From positions 124,001-188,000 of the forward strand of contig NZ_JAPYRE010000007.1 of assembly GCF_029936995.1 (NCBI RefSeq): 64,000 nt of DNA, given 5' to 3'. The first letter of the stretch is position 1. Each line of letters opens with the position of its first letter. The notes under the pieces are model-generated. The model did no database searches and had not been told where the DNA came from. It worked only from the letters and a program-made list of their open reading frames with translations. The position numbers and the translations under genes are program-made. Below, in pieces: positions 51,873 through 60,042 of the stretch. This DNA comes from Henriciella sp. (GTDB lineage Bacteria; Pseudomonadota; Alphaproteobacteria; Caulobacterales; Hyphomonadaceae).

Positions 51873-52829
51873 ATGGCGGGAAAAATCTCCGAGGCGAATG
51901 ACTGGCCAGTCCTGCCTTATGCCGAGTGGGCAGACACTTGTGCAGCGCTTCATCTGTGGACGCAGATTGTTGGCAAGTACCGGCTCGCCCATACGCCGTG
52001 GATCAACCACGCCTGGCACGCAACCTATTATGTCACGCCACGGGGCATCACGACCGGTCCGGTACCGGACGGTAATAACTCGATCACGCTGACTTTCGAC
52101 CTGAAGGAACATCGCCTTGTCGGTGAGAGTGCGGACCGTACCGAACATTTCGATCTTGAGGATATGAGTGTTGCGGATTTCCTGACCAGGACGACCAGCC
52201 TGGTTGAAACATTGGGAGGCCACATGGACATACATGGCGCGCCCAACGAAATCCCGGACGCCAGACCCTTTAGCCAGGATGATGTTGTGCGCCCTTACAA
52301 CAGAGGCGCTGTCGGGCGATACCACCGGGCGTTGCTGTTGATCAGCCAGGTGTTCGAGAAGTTCCGGACCGGCTTTCTTGGCAAGGTCTCGCCTGTGCAT
52401 CTGTTCTGGGGATCATTCGATCTTGCGGTCACGCGCTTTTCTGGCCAAGAGGCTCCATTACACCCAGGTGGCGTTCCAGCATTGCCCGACGAAATCACAC
52501 AAGAGGCTTACAGCCATGAAGTGTCTTCTGCTGGGTTCTGGCCAGGCGGAGGTGATGTCGATGAACCTATGTTCTATTCCTACGCCTATCCGGTCCCGCC
52601 TGACTTTTCAGATCATGCGGTCACGCCAGCGTCCGCCTACTTTGAACCATCGCTTGGAGAATTTGTGCTGCCATATGAGGCAATAAGGAAAAGCGCATCT
52701 CCCGAGAGTGATCTCCTGTCCTTTCTTCAGTCAACCTATGCCGTGACGGCCGATTTGCTGAACTGGGACAGGGAAACCCTGGAATGCGATTTCGGCATGC
52801 CGCGAATTCCTCGCAAAGTAAACGTCTGA
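51873..52829 (+). CDS. DUF5996 family protein
   Basis: 318 residues. Recognisable blocks: WPVLPYAEWADTCAALHLWT QIVGK, HAWHATYYVTPRGITTGPVP and LGKVSPVHLFWGSFDLAVTR F, with paired Trp and His residues. The function of DUF5996 is unknown; it is often next to redox or stress genes. It closes the cluster, 18 bases behind the FMN reductase. Confidence 0.83.
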   Translation: MAGKISEANDWPVLPYAEWADTCAALHLWTQIVGKYRLAHTPWINHAWHATYYVTPRGITTGPVPDGNNSITLTFDLKEHRLVGESADRTEHFDLEDMSVADFLTRTTSLVETLGGHMDIHGAPNEIPDARPFSQDDVVRPYNRGAVGRYHRALLLISQVFEKFRTGFLGKVSPVHLFWGSFDLAVTRFSGQEAPLHPGGVPALPDEITQEAYSHEVSSAGFWPGGGDVDEPMFYSYAYPVPPDFSDHAVTPASAYFEPSLGEFVLPYEAIRKSASPESDLLSFLQSTYAVTADLLNWDRETLECDFGMPRIPRKVNV

Positions 52830-53063
52830 ACGCGTGACGGAATGAGCGTTCTCGCAACCGTGCAATACCGCGTCCCCCATCGATGACGGTCTGCGACGAA
52901 CGTGAATGGCTGTCCGTTTTTGTCAGACCGAGAGCTCGCAGCTCTGATCCGATAGACAATTCCTGAACGCGGACGCGTGGTTACGAAAAGGCCATGCAAA
53001 CTACGTTGCCTTTCTTCATATCACATCCCGGAACCAGTCCGGGTTTCCTCCGTTGGTGATCTT

Positions 53064-53080
53064 ATACCCCCCATAGGTAT
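53064..53080. promoter_or_regulatory. copper-island operator A (ATACCCC-CCA-TAGGTAT)
   Basis: A 17-base site of the pattern ATACCCC-N3-GGGGTAT with two mismatches in the right arm, 15 bases upstream of the DUF305 start. The same pattern recurs at 54514-54530 and 59931-59947, always directly before a copper-linked transcription unit. CsoR-family copper repressors bind similar CCCC/GGGG palindromes; the assignment is inferred. Confidence 0.65.
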
Positions 53081-53095
53081 CGAGGAAATAACACG

Positions 53096-53656
53096 ATGAA
53101 GATGAAAACCAGCTATTGGCGGTTTGCCGCGATGATTGCGACCTCAGCGGCCATAATGCTCGGGCTGATGTATCTGAACACCTATGCCTGGGAGCATGTC
53201 CGCTGGAGTGAGACGCGCTTCTACATGGCCTTCATCATGGGTGCGGCCATGGCCGTCGTGATGCTGAGCTTCATGCTGAACATGTATAGGAACCGGCGGG
53301 TCAATCTTGGCATCTATGCCGGCGCGGCGGTCGTTTTCGTGCTGGCCCTCTGGCTCGTTCGCAGCCAGGCCACAGTGGAGGACCGCTCCTACATGGAGGC
53401 CATGATCCCGCACCATTCGATCGCCATCATGACCAGTGAACGCGCCAATATTGACGATGTTCGCGTGAGAGAACTCGCTGATGAAATCATCACCGCGCAG
53501 CGCCGTGAGATCAAGGAAATGGAATGGCTGATCTCCGACATCGCCGCGAACGGTCCGGCAGCAACCGAAAGCGAGGCAGCCACCCGCCCCGTGCCTGATT
53601 TCGAGGGCCAGCTGGATCCCGTACAGCCCGCCGGAAGCAATGTTGGAGAGGAGTAA
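53096..53656 (+). CDS. DUF305 membrane protein of the copper island
   Basis: 186 residues: three hydrophobic segments (about 9-27, 42-62, 72-88), then a periplasmic or cytoplasmic DUF305 helix pair, EDRSYMEAMIPHHSIAIMTS, with the conserved M-x-x-M-I-P-H-H pattern that suggests metal binding. GAGGAA precedes the ATG, and operator A is just upstream. Family members often occur with copper-resistance genes. Confidence 0.87.
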   Translation: MKMKTSYWRFAAMIATSAAIMLGLMYLNTYAWEHVRWSETRFYMAFIMGAAMAVVMLSFMLNMYRNRRVNLGIYAGAAVVFVLALWLVRSQATVEDRSYMEAMIPHHSIAIMTSERANIDDVRVRELADEIITAQRREIKEMEWLISDIAANGPAATESEAATRPVPDFEGQLDPVQPAGSNVGEE

Positions 53657-53658
53657 GC

Positions 53659-54420
53659 ATGATGTCCCAGGCAAGCAGCGAGAAGGCCATTCTCTATCGC
53701 ATGGTCATGGACGAGCACCTTTGCCCTTTCGGGCTCAAATCCAAATGGCTTCTGAAGCGCAAGGGTTTCGAGGTTGAAGACCACCACCTTGAAACCCGTC
53801 AGGAAACAGACGCCTTTCAGCGCGAACACAATGTCAACACGACACCACAAACCTTCATCAATGGCGAGCGCGTGGGCGGCTATGAGGAACTTCGGGAACG
53901 CTTTACCGACTACCGGAAGAATGCGGACGAAACGACTTACACGCCTGTTCTCGTCATATTCGGGGTCAGTGCGTTGATGGCGCTAATGGTTGCATGGGGC
54001 ACGCTGGGTACTCTTATCACCATCCGGACCATCGAGTGGTTTGCCGCATTCGCCATGACTTTACTGGCGGTCCAGAAGCTTCAGGATATCGAAAGCTTCT
54101 CGACCATGTTCCTGAACTACGATCTCCTGGCCCAGAAACAGGTTTCATATGGATACGTCTATCCAGTTGGCGAAGCGACTGCCGGCGTATTGATGATCGC
54201 AGGCGGGATATTGGGCCTGATCGGTGCCCCCATCGCCCTCTTGATCGGCACTGTGGGCGCCATTTCGGTTTTCAAGGCCGTCTATATCGACAAGCGGGAG
54301 CTCAAATGCGCCTGTGTCGGTGGCAATTCGAACGTCCCGCTAGGTTTCATCTCACTTTCGGAAAACCTTGTCATGATGGCCATGGGACTCTGGATGCCAA
54401 TCAAGGCGCTGATCGGCTAG
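53659..54420 (+). CDS. glutaredoxin-MauE-type membrane fusion, monothiol active site
   Basis: 253 residues. Residues 1-80 are a glutaredoxin fold (YRMVMDEHLCPFGLKSKWLL, NTTPQTFINGERVGGYEELR); the active site is CPFG, lacking the second Cys. Four membrane helices of MauE/DoxX type follow (TYTPVLVIFGVSALMALMVA, GYVYPVGEATAGVLMIAGGI), with a late CACVGG near residue 220. It may move reducing equivalents or handle thiols across the membrane, useful for copper-stressed cells. It starts two bases after the DUF305 stop. Confidence 0.83.
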   Translation: MMSQASSEKAILYRMVMDEHLCPFGLKSKWLLKRKGFEVEDHHLETRQETDAFQREHNVNTTPQTFINGERVGGYEELRERFTDYRKNADETTYTPVLVIFGVSALMALMVAWGTLGTLITIRTIEWFAAFAMTLLAVQKLQDIESFSTMFLNYDLLAQKQVSYGYVYPVGEATAGVLMIAGGILGLIGAPIALLIGTVGAISVFKAVYIDKRELKCACVGGNSNVPLGFISLSENLVMMAMGLWMPIKALIG

Positions 54421-54513
54421 CGCGTTCCTGAACCGGTCCATAAGCCTGATGTGACACCGGCTCCAGGAATGTCGGGCACTCCATTTTCTGCCGACAAAAG
54501 TGTTGCTTGAAAA

Positions 54514-54530
54514 ACACCCCCATGGGGTAT
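54514..54530. promoter_or_regulatory. copper-island operator B (ACACCCC-CAT-GGGGTAT)
   Basis: Seventeen bases with one mismatch to the perfect palindrome at 59931. TTGAAA (54507-54512) and TATGGT (54530-54535) give a promoter overlapping it, with the start codon of the next gene at 54542, so the transcript may have no 5' leader. Confidence 0.7.
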
Positions 54531-54541
54531 ATGGTTCGCGT

Positions 54542-54925
54542 ATGAACGTGTTTGCCGCAACGCTCGTAACGATACTCTTCACCTTATCGCAGGTGATCTG
54601 CGGCTGCCCTCATCTCAGTTCGACATTTTCCGATCCGGCGGAAGGCGTTTCCCCTTATTCTCACCAGGTCCATACGAACGACCGTGAAGCGCCATGCGAG
54701 AAAGATCGCCGTCACTGCAATCAGCACGCCGCCGCTGTCGCGCAACCTGAAGCAGCCGCCAAGACGATATCGCCTGGCGAGAGCAAACCGGTTTTCCTGC
54801 CCTTAACGTCACGCCTCATGCCGGCATTCTGGTCTCGCAGCATTGCAATCGCCATACGATATGGTGGCAGACCGGTGCTGAAGTTTCAAACTCCTGTTAC
54901 GCTAAAAACCCGTCTTCTGAACTGA
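54542..54925 (+). CDS. small exported Cys/His-containing protein of the copper island
   Basis: 127 residues starting at the ATG at 54542; the longer frame from 54500 would run through the operator. The N-terminus is a signal-like hydrophobic stretch (MNVFAATLVTILFTLSQVIC G). Then comes a Cys/His-bearing stretch (CGCPHLSS, HQVHTND, CEKDRRHCNQHAA). No family is recognised. The arrangement just upstream of the multicopper oxidase, with candidate metal ligands, suggests a periplasmic copper-binding or chaperone-like role, as a guess. No ribosome site lies ahead of the ATG. Confidence 0.65.
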   Translation: MNVFAATLVTILFTLSQVICGCPHLSSTFSDPAEGVSPYSHQVHTNDREAPCEKDRRHCNQHAAAVAQPEAAAKTISPGESKPVFLPLTSRLMPAFWSRSIAIAIRYGGRPVLKFQTPVTLKTRLLN

Positions 54926-54984
54926 GTTCGCGCCGCGCCGCGCAAGCGGCCCGACGCATTCCAACTCAAATCACGGAGATCGAC

Positions 54985-56832
54985 GTGCTCAACAGACGAC
55001 ATGTATTACAGGCGGGGCTTGGTGCTGGCGCTGCCTACGGGGCTACCAGCCTCCTGCCCGCTTGGGCGAGATCAGCGAGCCGCGGAAATCTCGGAATTCC
55101 CTCGCTCGCCGGCACCGAATTCGACCTGGATATATCGAGATTCCCGGTGCGCGTAGGCGGAAAGGCGGGCCTGGCGACCGGCATAAACGGCACGCTGCCG
55201 GCTCCCCTGCTCCGGTTCCGGGAGGGTGACGATATCACGCTGAACGTCACCAACAGGCTGGATGAAGACACTTCGATTCATTGGCATGGACTGTTGGTGC
55301 CATTTCACATGGACGGTGTTCCAGGAGTCAGTTTTCCGGGAATCAAGCCCGGCGAGACGTTCAGTTACAAATTCAGGATTCCGCAGAATGGCACCTACTG
55401 GTACCATTCTCACTCCGGTCTACAGGAACAGCTCGGACATTATGGTCCGATCGTGATTGATCCAAAAGATGCCGATCCTGTCGCGTATGACAGGGAGTAT
55501 GTTCTCGTTCTGAGCGATTGGAGTTTTACCAGCCCTCACAGGCTGTACGGCAAGCTGAAGAAAAATGCCGAAAGCCTGAACTTCAATCAACCGACCCTCA
55601 CCGAACCGACAGGTCTTGGTGGTATGTGGGGACAGATGCGCATGAGCCCGCGTGATCTCGCTGACGTCACAGGGGCAACCTATACCTATCTGATCAATGG
55701 CCAGTCGACAGAAGACAATTTCAACATGGTCTTCCGACCAGGCGAGAAAGTTCGCCTCAGGATTGTCAATGCCGCGGCCATGACCCTGTTCAATGTCAGG
55801 ATACCGGGACTGCCCATGACCGTGGTTCAGTCTGATGGGCTGAACATACAGCCTGTCGAGACCGATGAGTTTCAGATGGGCGTGGCTGAAACCTACGATA
55901 TCATCGTGGAGCCCACCGAAGAACGCGCCTATGCATTTGTGGCAGAGTCCATCGATCGTTCAGGCCAGGCTGTTGCTACGCTGGGCCCGCGTCCGGGAAT
56001 GCGGGCAGAAGAACCCGAGATGCGGGCGGTTCCAATGCTCACAATGCGGGACATGGGTATGGATCACAGCATGATGGGCGGCATGTCCGGTATGGACGAT
56101 GGCAATGTGTCAGGCATGGATCATGATGCCAGTGAGGACATGACGTCCGGCACCAAAGACCATAGCGGCATGAGCGGTCACGAGATGGGCAACATGGCCA
56201 TGAAGCCGGACCCGCACGGACCATCCGTCCAGCCCGCCAGAAAGCTTGAGGCCGACATTCAGCGCGGCCCAGGGGTGGCCAATGTCGCGGCCATGCCAAT
56301 GAGCCGGCTGGACGAACCGGGGATTGGTCTTGATGACGTTCCTCACCGCACGCTCACATACAGCCAGTTGCGTGCACTTGAGATGAACGAGGACCACAGA
56401 CCGCCCGGGCGGGAGATCGTCGTTCATCTGACCTCGAACATGGAACGTTATATGTGGTCCTTCGATGGCGTGAAGTTTTCCGAGGTAACCGAATCCATCA
56501 AATTCTATGAAGGTGAACGGGTTCGCCTGACCCTGATCAATGACACCATGATGCCGCACCCGATCCACCTGCACGGCATGTTCTTCGATCTCGTCAATGG
56601 CGGCGGCCATCATCTTCCCCGCAAGCATACGGTGATCGTGAAACCGGCAGACAAGGTCAGTGTCGACATCTCCGCGGAGCATGTCGGCGACTGGGCATTT
56701 CACTGCCACCTTCTATACCACATGCACGCTGGCATGATGCAGGTCGTGAGCGTGATCCCGGAAGCTCCGGCTGACACCGGGACCGCGTCCATGGATCATG
56801 AGAACATGAATCACGGGGAGGTACACTCATGA
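54985..56832 (+). CDS. copA: copper-resistance multicopper oxidase
   Basis: 615 residues, CopA/PcoA type. Twin-arginine-like signal MLNRRHVLQAGLGAGAAYGA. Copper motifs: IHWHGLLVPFHMDG, TYWYHSHSGLQEQ, PHPIHLHGMFF and the terminal FHCHLLYHMHAGMMQVV. A Met/His-rich insertion at about 348-412 (MTMRDMGMDHSMMGGMSGMD and following) provides soft copper ligands. It oxidises Cu(I) in the periplasm. The ATG of copB overlaps the stop (ATGA). The symbol refers to the oxidase, not to the P-type ATPase of the same name. Confidence 0.95.
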   Translation: MLNRRHVLQAGLGAGAAYGATSLLPAWARSASRGNLGIPSLAGTEFDLDISRFPVRVGGKAGLATGINGTLPAPLLRFREGDDITLNVTNRLDEDTSIHWHGLLVPFHMDGVPGVSFPGIKPGETFSYKFRIPQNGTYWYHSHSGLQEQLGHYGPIVIDPKDADPVAYDREYVLVLSDWSFTSPHRLYGKLKKNAESLNFNQPTLTEPTGLGGMWGQMRMSPRDLADVTGATYTYLINGQSTEDNFNMVFRPGEKVRLRIVNAAAMTLFNVRIPGLPMTVVQSDGLNIQPVETDEFQMGVAETYDIIVEPTEERAYAFVAESIDRSGQAVATLGPRPGMRAEEPEMRAVPMLTMRDMGMDHSMMGGMSGMDDGNVSGMDHDASEDMTSGTKDHSGMSGHEMGNMAMKPDPHGPSVQPARKLEADIQRGPGVANVAAMPMSRLDEPGIGLDDVPHRTLTYSQLRALEMNEDHRPPGREIVVHLTSNMERYMWSFDGVKFSEVTESIKFYEGERVRLTLINDTMMPHPIHLHGMFFDLVNGGGHHLPRKHTVIVKPADKVSVDISAEHVGDWAFHCHLLYHMHAGMMQVVSVIPEAPADTGTASMDHENMNHGEVHS

Positions 56833-57632
56833 CTTTCCGTTCGACAGGCCTGACCCTGCTCACCGCGTTTTCCTTTATTGGCTCTGGAACAGCCCTCGCA
56901 CAAGACGCACCACAAACGGCGCCCTGGAATCAGGCTGAAGCCATCTATGGCGAAGAAGCCATGACCGAGGCTCGCAAGGACATTCAGGCGGAAGGCGGTG
57001 CTCAACCGGCTTTCATGATCATGGCCGACAGGCTCGAAGTCCAGTTTGCAGACGATGAGGACACGCTGCTCTGGGATGGTCAGGGCTGGTATGGCGGCGA
57101 CATCAACAAGTTCTGGGTTAAAACAGAAGGCGATGTATCCCTTGATGCCGGCAAGATAGAGGACGCGGAGGTTCAGGCGCTCTGGTCGCGTGCAATTACC
57201 CGTTACTTCGACCTTCAGGCGGGTCTGCGTCAGGACCTTGAACCGGAAGGGCGAACCCATGCGGTCCTTGGCCTTCAGGGGCTCGCGCCCTACTGGTTCG
57301 AAGTCGATGGTGCCGCCTTCCTCAGTACGGACGGTGACCTGACGGCCAGGGGCGAAGCGGAGTATGACCTGCACCTGACGCAACGCCTCGTGCTGCAGCC
57401 TCGGGCGGAGATAGAATTCTCCGCACAGGACATCCCTGAACGCGAACTTGGGACGGGTCTGACCGGCCTCAATGCCGGTGTGCGGCTCCGTTACGATATT
57501 CGCCGCGAATTCGGTCCCTATATCGGCGTCGAATGGCAAAGTGCTTTTGGCGGGACCCGCGACATGATTGAAGCCGCAGGCGGCGAGGCAAACCAGGCGG
57601 TTTTCCTTATCGGCCTCCGGACCTGGTACTAG
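56829..57632 (+). CDS. copB: copper-resistance outer-membrane protein CopB
   Basis: 267 residues: signal peptide (to about ALAQ, 24), then the CopB/PcoB beta-barrel domain with MIMADRLEVQFADDEDTLLW DGQGWYGGDINKFWVKTEGD (read in two parts) and VQALWSRAITRYFDLQAGLR QD, ending LIGLRTWY with terminal aromatic. It works with CopA in periplasmic copper tolerance. The Met/His-rich N-terminal segment of some CopB proteins is absent. Confidence 0.93.
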   Translation: MTFRSTGLTLLTAFSFIGSGTALAQDAPQTAPWNQAEAIYGEEAMTEARKDIQAEGGAQPAFMIMADRLEVQFADDEDTLLWDGQGWYGGDINKFWVKTEGDVSLDAGKIEDAEVQALWSRAITRYFDLQAGLRQDLEPEGRTHAVLGLQGLAPYWFEVDGAAFLSTDGDLTARGEAEYDLHLTQRLVLQPRAEIEFSAQDIPERELGTGLTGLNAGVRLRYDIRREFGPYIGVEWQSAFGGTRDMIEAAGGEANQAVFLIGLRTWY

Positions 57633-57641
57633 GAGGCCATT

Positions 57642-58787
57642 ATGGAAAACCTGATCGAACCGAACATCCACCCTATCCTGGTACATTTTACCTATGCCCT
57701 GGGTGTCTCGGCAGCCCTTGCCTATATCGGCACACTTTTCCTGCCTGCAGGGCGTATGCGTGACAATCTCCGCCCGGCAGCAGATTGGATGCTGGCACTG
57801 GCGTCCGTCGCGGTCATTGCAACCATCGCTGCAGGCTTTCAGGCTTACTATAGCGTCGCGCATGACGGCCCCTCGCATGAAGCGATGACAACCCACCGGA
57901 ACTGGGCTGTCCCAAGCGGTCTTGCCCTGCTCGCACTCGCAGCCTGGCGCTGGGTCCGCAGGGCCTCGGCTCCGGGCACCCTCTTCACGTTTGCGGCGGT
58001 GATCGTTGCCGGACTCCTCACGGTCACCGCCTGGTGGGGCGGAACCATTGTCTACAAATATGGTCTTGGTGTGCAGAGCCTGCCGGAAGCGAGCGGCCCG
58101 GGTCACGATCACGATCATGGTGGCGGATCTGAATCTGGCCAGGGCCACGATAATGCTGACGGACATCATGGCAGCGCGACTTCGTCGCCTGAAGAACCAG
58201 AGCCTGCTGAAGCCGGCACGCCTGATTCAAAGCCTGCCGGGCATGACAATTCGGACGGGCATCATGGTTCTGCTGGCAATTCCAGTTCGGCGGACGATCA
58301 GGACACCCATGCCGGTCCCGACACACCAACAGGTGTTCCTGCCGGACATGACAACTCTGATGGCCACCATGATCCCTTGCCCGCCTCTGCTGACGAGCGA
58401 GCAATTCTCGACATAATCAATGCCGTCGAGACAGGCTGGGAAAACGGAAACGGCGAACCTTTCCGCACTCATTTCCAGGACTGGGACGGAGCAAGGTATT
58501 TCGAATCCGGTGGCGGGAATACCGGCCTCGATGATCTCGTTGAAAATCATGTCGAACCGGAAAAGGACGCGATACCGGATCTCGACCTGGGCTTCTCAAA
58601 TATTCATATCCACTTCGAGGGCGACAATTTCGCTTGGGCTGTGGCAGATACGACCGTCACGGGCACCCTTGCATCCAGCGGAGAAAGGCTCGACCGGACG
58701 GGCAAGCAGACCATGCTTTTCCGTAAGATCGGCACTGCCTGGAATGTCGTTCACACGCATTCATCCTCAAGAGCGTCGCGGCGGTAG
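57642..58787 (+). CDS. DUF2231 membrane domain with His-rich repeats and SnoaL-like domain
   Basis: 381 residues in three parts. Residues 1-150: DUF2231-like, four membrane helices (IHPILVHFTYALGVSAALAY, the HP-x-x-V-H motif). Residues 150-255: Gly/Asp/His-rich linker with the repeated unit GHDNxDGHHGS (three copies) and HDHDH, likely a metal buffer. Residues 258-380: SnoaL/NTF2-like domain (AILDIINAVETGWENGNGEP, FAWAVADTTVTGTLASSGER L). The fusion is unusual; the role is probably periplasmic copper binding. It follows copB after nine bases. Confidence 0.8.
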   Translation: MENLIEPNIHPILVHFTYALGVSAALAYIGTLFLPAGRMRDNLRPAADWMLALASVAVIATIAAGFQAYYSVAHDGPSHEAMTTHRNWAVPSGLALLALAAWRWVRRASAPGTLFTFAAVIVAGLLTVTAWWGGTIVYKYGLGVQSLPEASGPGHDHDHGGGSESGQGHDNADGHHGSATSSPEEPEPAEAGTPDSKPAGHDNSDGHHGSAGNSSSADDQDTHAGPDTPTGVPAGHDNSDGHHDPLPASADERAILDIINAVETGWENGNGEPFRTHFQDWDGARYFESGGGNTGLDDLVENHVEPEKDAIPDLDLGFSNIHIHFEGDNFAWAVADTTVTGTLASSGERLDRTGKQTMLFRKIGTAWNVVHTHSSSRASRR

Positions 58788-58790
58788 ACC

Positions 58791-59858
58791 GTGGCCCCGG
58801 AAAACGATGCCGGAGCGGGTCCTCAACAGGATCCGCTTTTCGGTACGAACCATTTCACACTGTTGCGATGGTTCCTGGCAGGCGCTGTGCTTGTTGGCCA
58901 TGCATGGATGATTCCGACAGGGTATGAACCCACACGCATACATGACTGGACCTTCAGCTATCTGGCGGTGAACGGCTTCTTCATCCTCTCCGGATTGCTG
59001 ATTGCCAAGAGTCTGGCGACCCGGAACGAACTCGCCAGCTACGCCCGATCACGGTTATTGAGAATATATCCTGCCTTCATCCTGCTGATAATCGCGCTTC
59101 TGTTGGTTTTTGGACCGCTCTTCGGGAGGCCTCGCGGGATCGCGTATCTCGGCCAGGCAGAGCCCTGGGCCTATGTCACACGCACCCTTCTTATGGGCGA
59201 TCCACTGACAAGCCCCGGCGGGGTTTTCCATGCTTCACCCGAGCCGGTCTTCAATGGGGCGCTCTGGACCATACGCTATGAAGTCCTGGCCTATCTGCTC
59301 GCCGCAATCGGATTCATGCTGGGGGCACTGAAAAGACCTGGGACAACAGTGGCGCTGCTTGTCGCTTCGCAGCTTGCCTATCTTGCCATCCAGCATCCAC
59401 CGTTGGCCGACCTGTTACCGTCGGGTGTCATTTCCCTGTTCCGGTTCACGACCGCTTTCCTGATCGGCATGGTGCTCTGGCACTTTCCAAAGCTGCGGCA
59501 ACCGGGTCCTGTTGGCATGTTTCTGGCGCTGGCTGCGTTTCTCCTGTTCGGCTGGAGCGCGGTTGGCGAATTGCTCGCCAATCTTCTTCTTGCTGCGTGT
59601 CTCATGCAATTTGGGCTGGTTGCACGTCCTTCATACCGCTTCGCAAGGATGCCCGATTATTCTTATGGCATCTATATCTGGCACTATCCGGTCCTGCAAA
59701 GCGTCCTGATGTCCAACCGGGATATGCCTCCAGCACTCCTCCTCGCGATCTCGACACCACTTGTGCTGTTATGCGCTGGCACCTCCTGGCACCTGGTGGA
59801 GAAACCAGCCCTGAAACTCAAACGCTGGCGGCGCAGATCGGGCAGGCTGTCAGACTAG
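58791..59858 (+). CDS. OafA/acyltransferase-3 family membrane protein
   Basis: 355 residues, GTG start three bases after the previous stop. Ten or so membrane helices; the family markers are FTLLRWFLAGAVLVGHAWMI with the conserved His, FFILSGLLIAKSL, and the R-rich loop ARSRLLRIYPAFILLI. It transfers an acyl group to a cell-surface sugar or lipid. Why it is embedded in a copper operon is unclear: envelope modification may lower copper entry. Confidence 0.85.
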   Translation: MAPENDAGAGPQQDPLFGTNHFTLLRWFLAGAVLVGHAWMIPTGYEPTRIHDWTFSYLAVNGFFILSGLLIAKSLATRNELASYARSRLLRIYPAFILLIIALLLVFGPLFGRPRGIAYLGQAEPWAYVTRTLLMGDPLTSPGGVFHASPEPVFNGALWTIRYEVLAYLLAAIGFMLGALKRPGTTVALLVASQLAYLAIQHPPLADLLPSGVISLFRFTTAFLIGMVLWHFPKLRQPGPVGMFLALAAFLLFGWSAVGELLANLLLAACLMQFGLVARPSYRFARMPDYSYGIYIWHYPVLQSVLMSNRDMPPALLLAISTPLVLLCAGTSWHLVEKPALKLKRWRRRSGRLSD

Positions 59859-59930
59859 CATGCGAAGACGGCGGCCCACCGCTCCATAGTTCGAACAGGG
59901 GCGAAAATTCTGTTCGGAGTTGCATTGCAC

Positions 59931-59947
59931 ATACCCCGTAGGGGTAT
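59931..59947. promoter_or_regulatory. copper-island operator C, perfect palindrome ATACCCC-GTA-GGGGTAT
   Basis: A perfect 7-3-7 palindrome that exactly fills the spacer between TTGCAC (59925-59930, -35) and TATATC (59948-59953, -10). This is the placement expected for a repressor that blocks polymerase when copper is low. It serves the P-type ATPase gene starting at 60043. Confidence 0.75.
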
Positions 59948-60042
59948 TATATCCAGCGTTTCGGATTGATCATATCGGCTGATCAATAAACGGTCTGAAG
60001 ATCAAAACCGTCTGTCTCCATCCCTGCCGAAAGGTCAGAGCC

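Noticed and set aside
56811-58169. 452-codon reverse frame over copB and the DUF2231 fusion
   Set aside because: It lies antisense to two clear copper-island genes with good ribosome sites and conserved domains.
58081-58380. Short repeated GHDN(S/A)DGHHG coding units considered as a CRISPR-like or tandem DNA array
   Set aside because: The repeats are in frame within a coding region, differ in spacing and are protein repeats; no CRISPR pattern or cas genes occur anywhere in the window.
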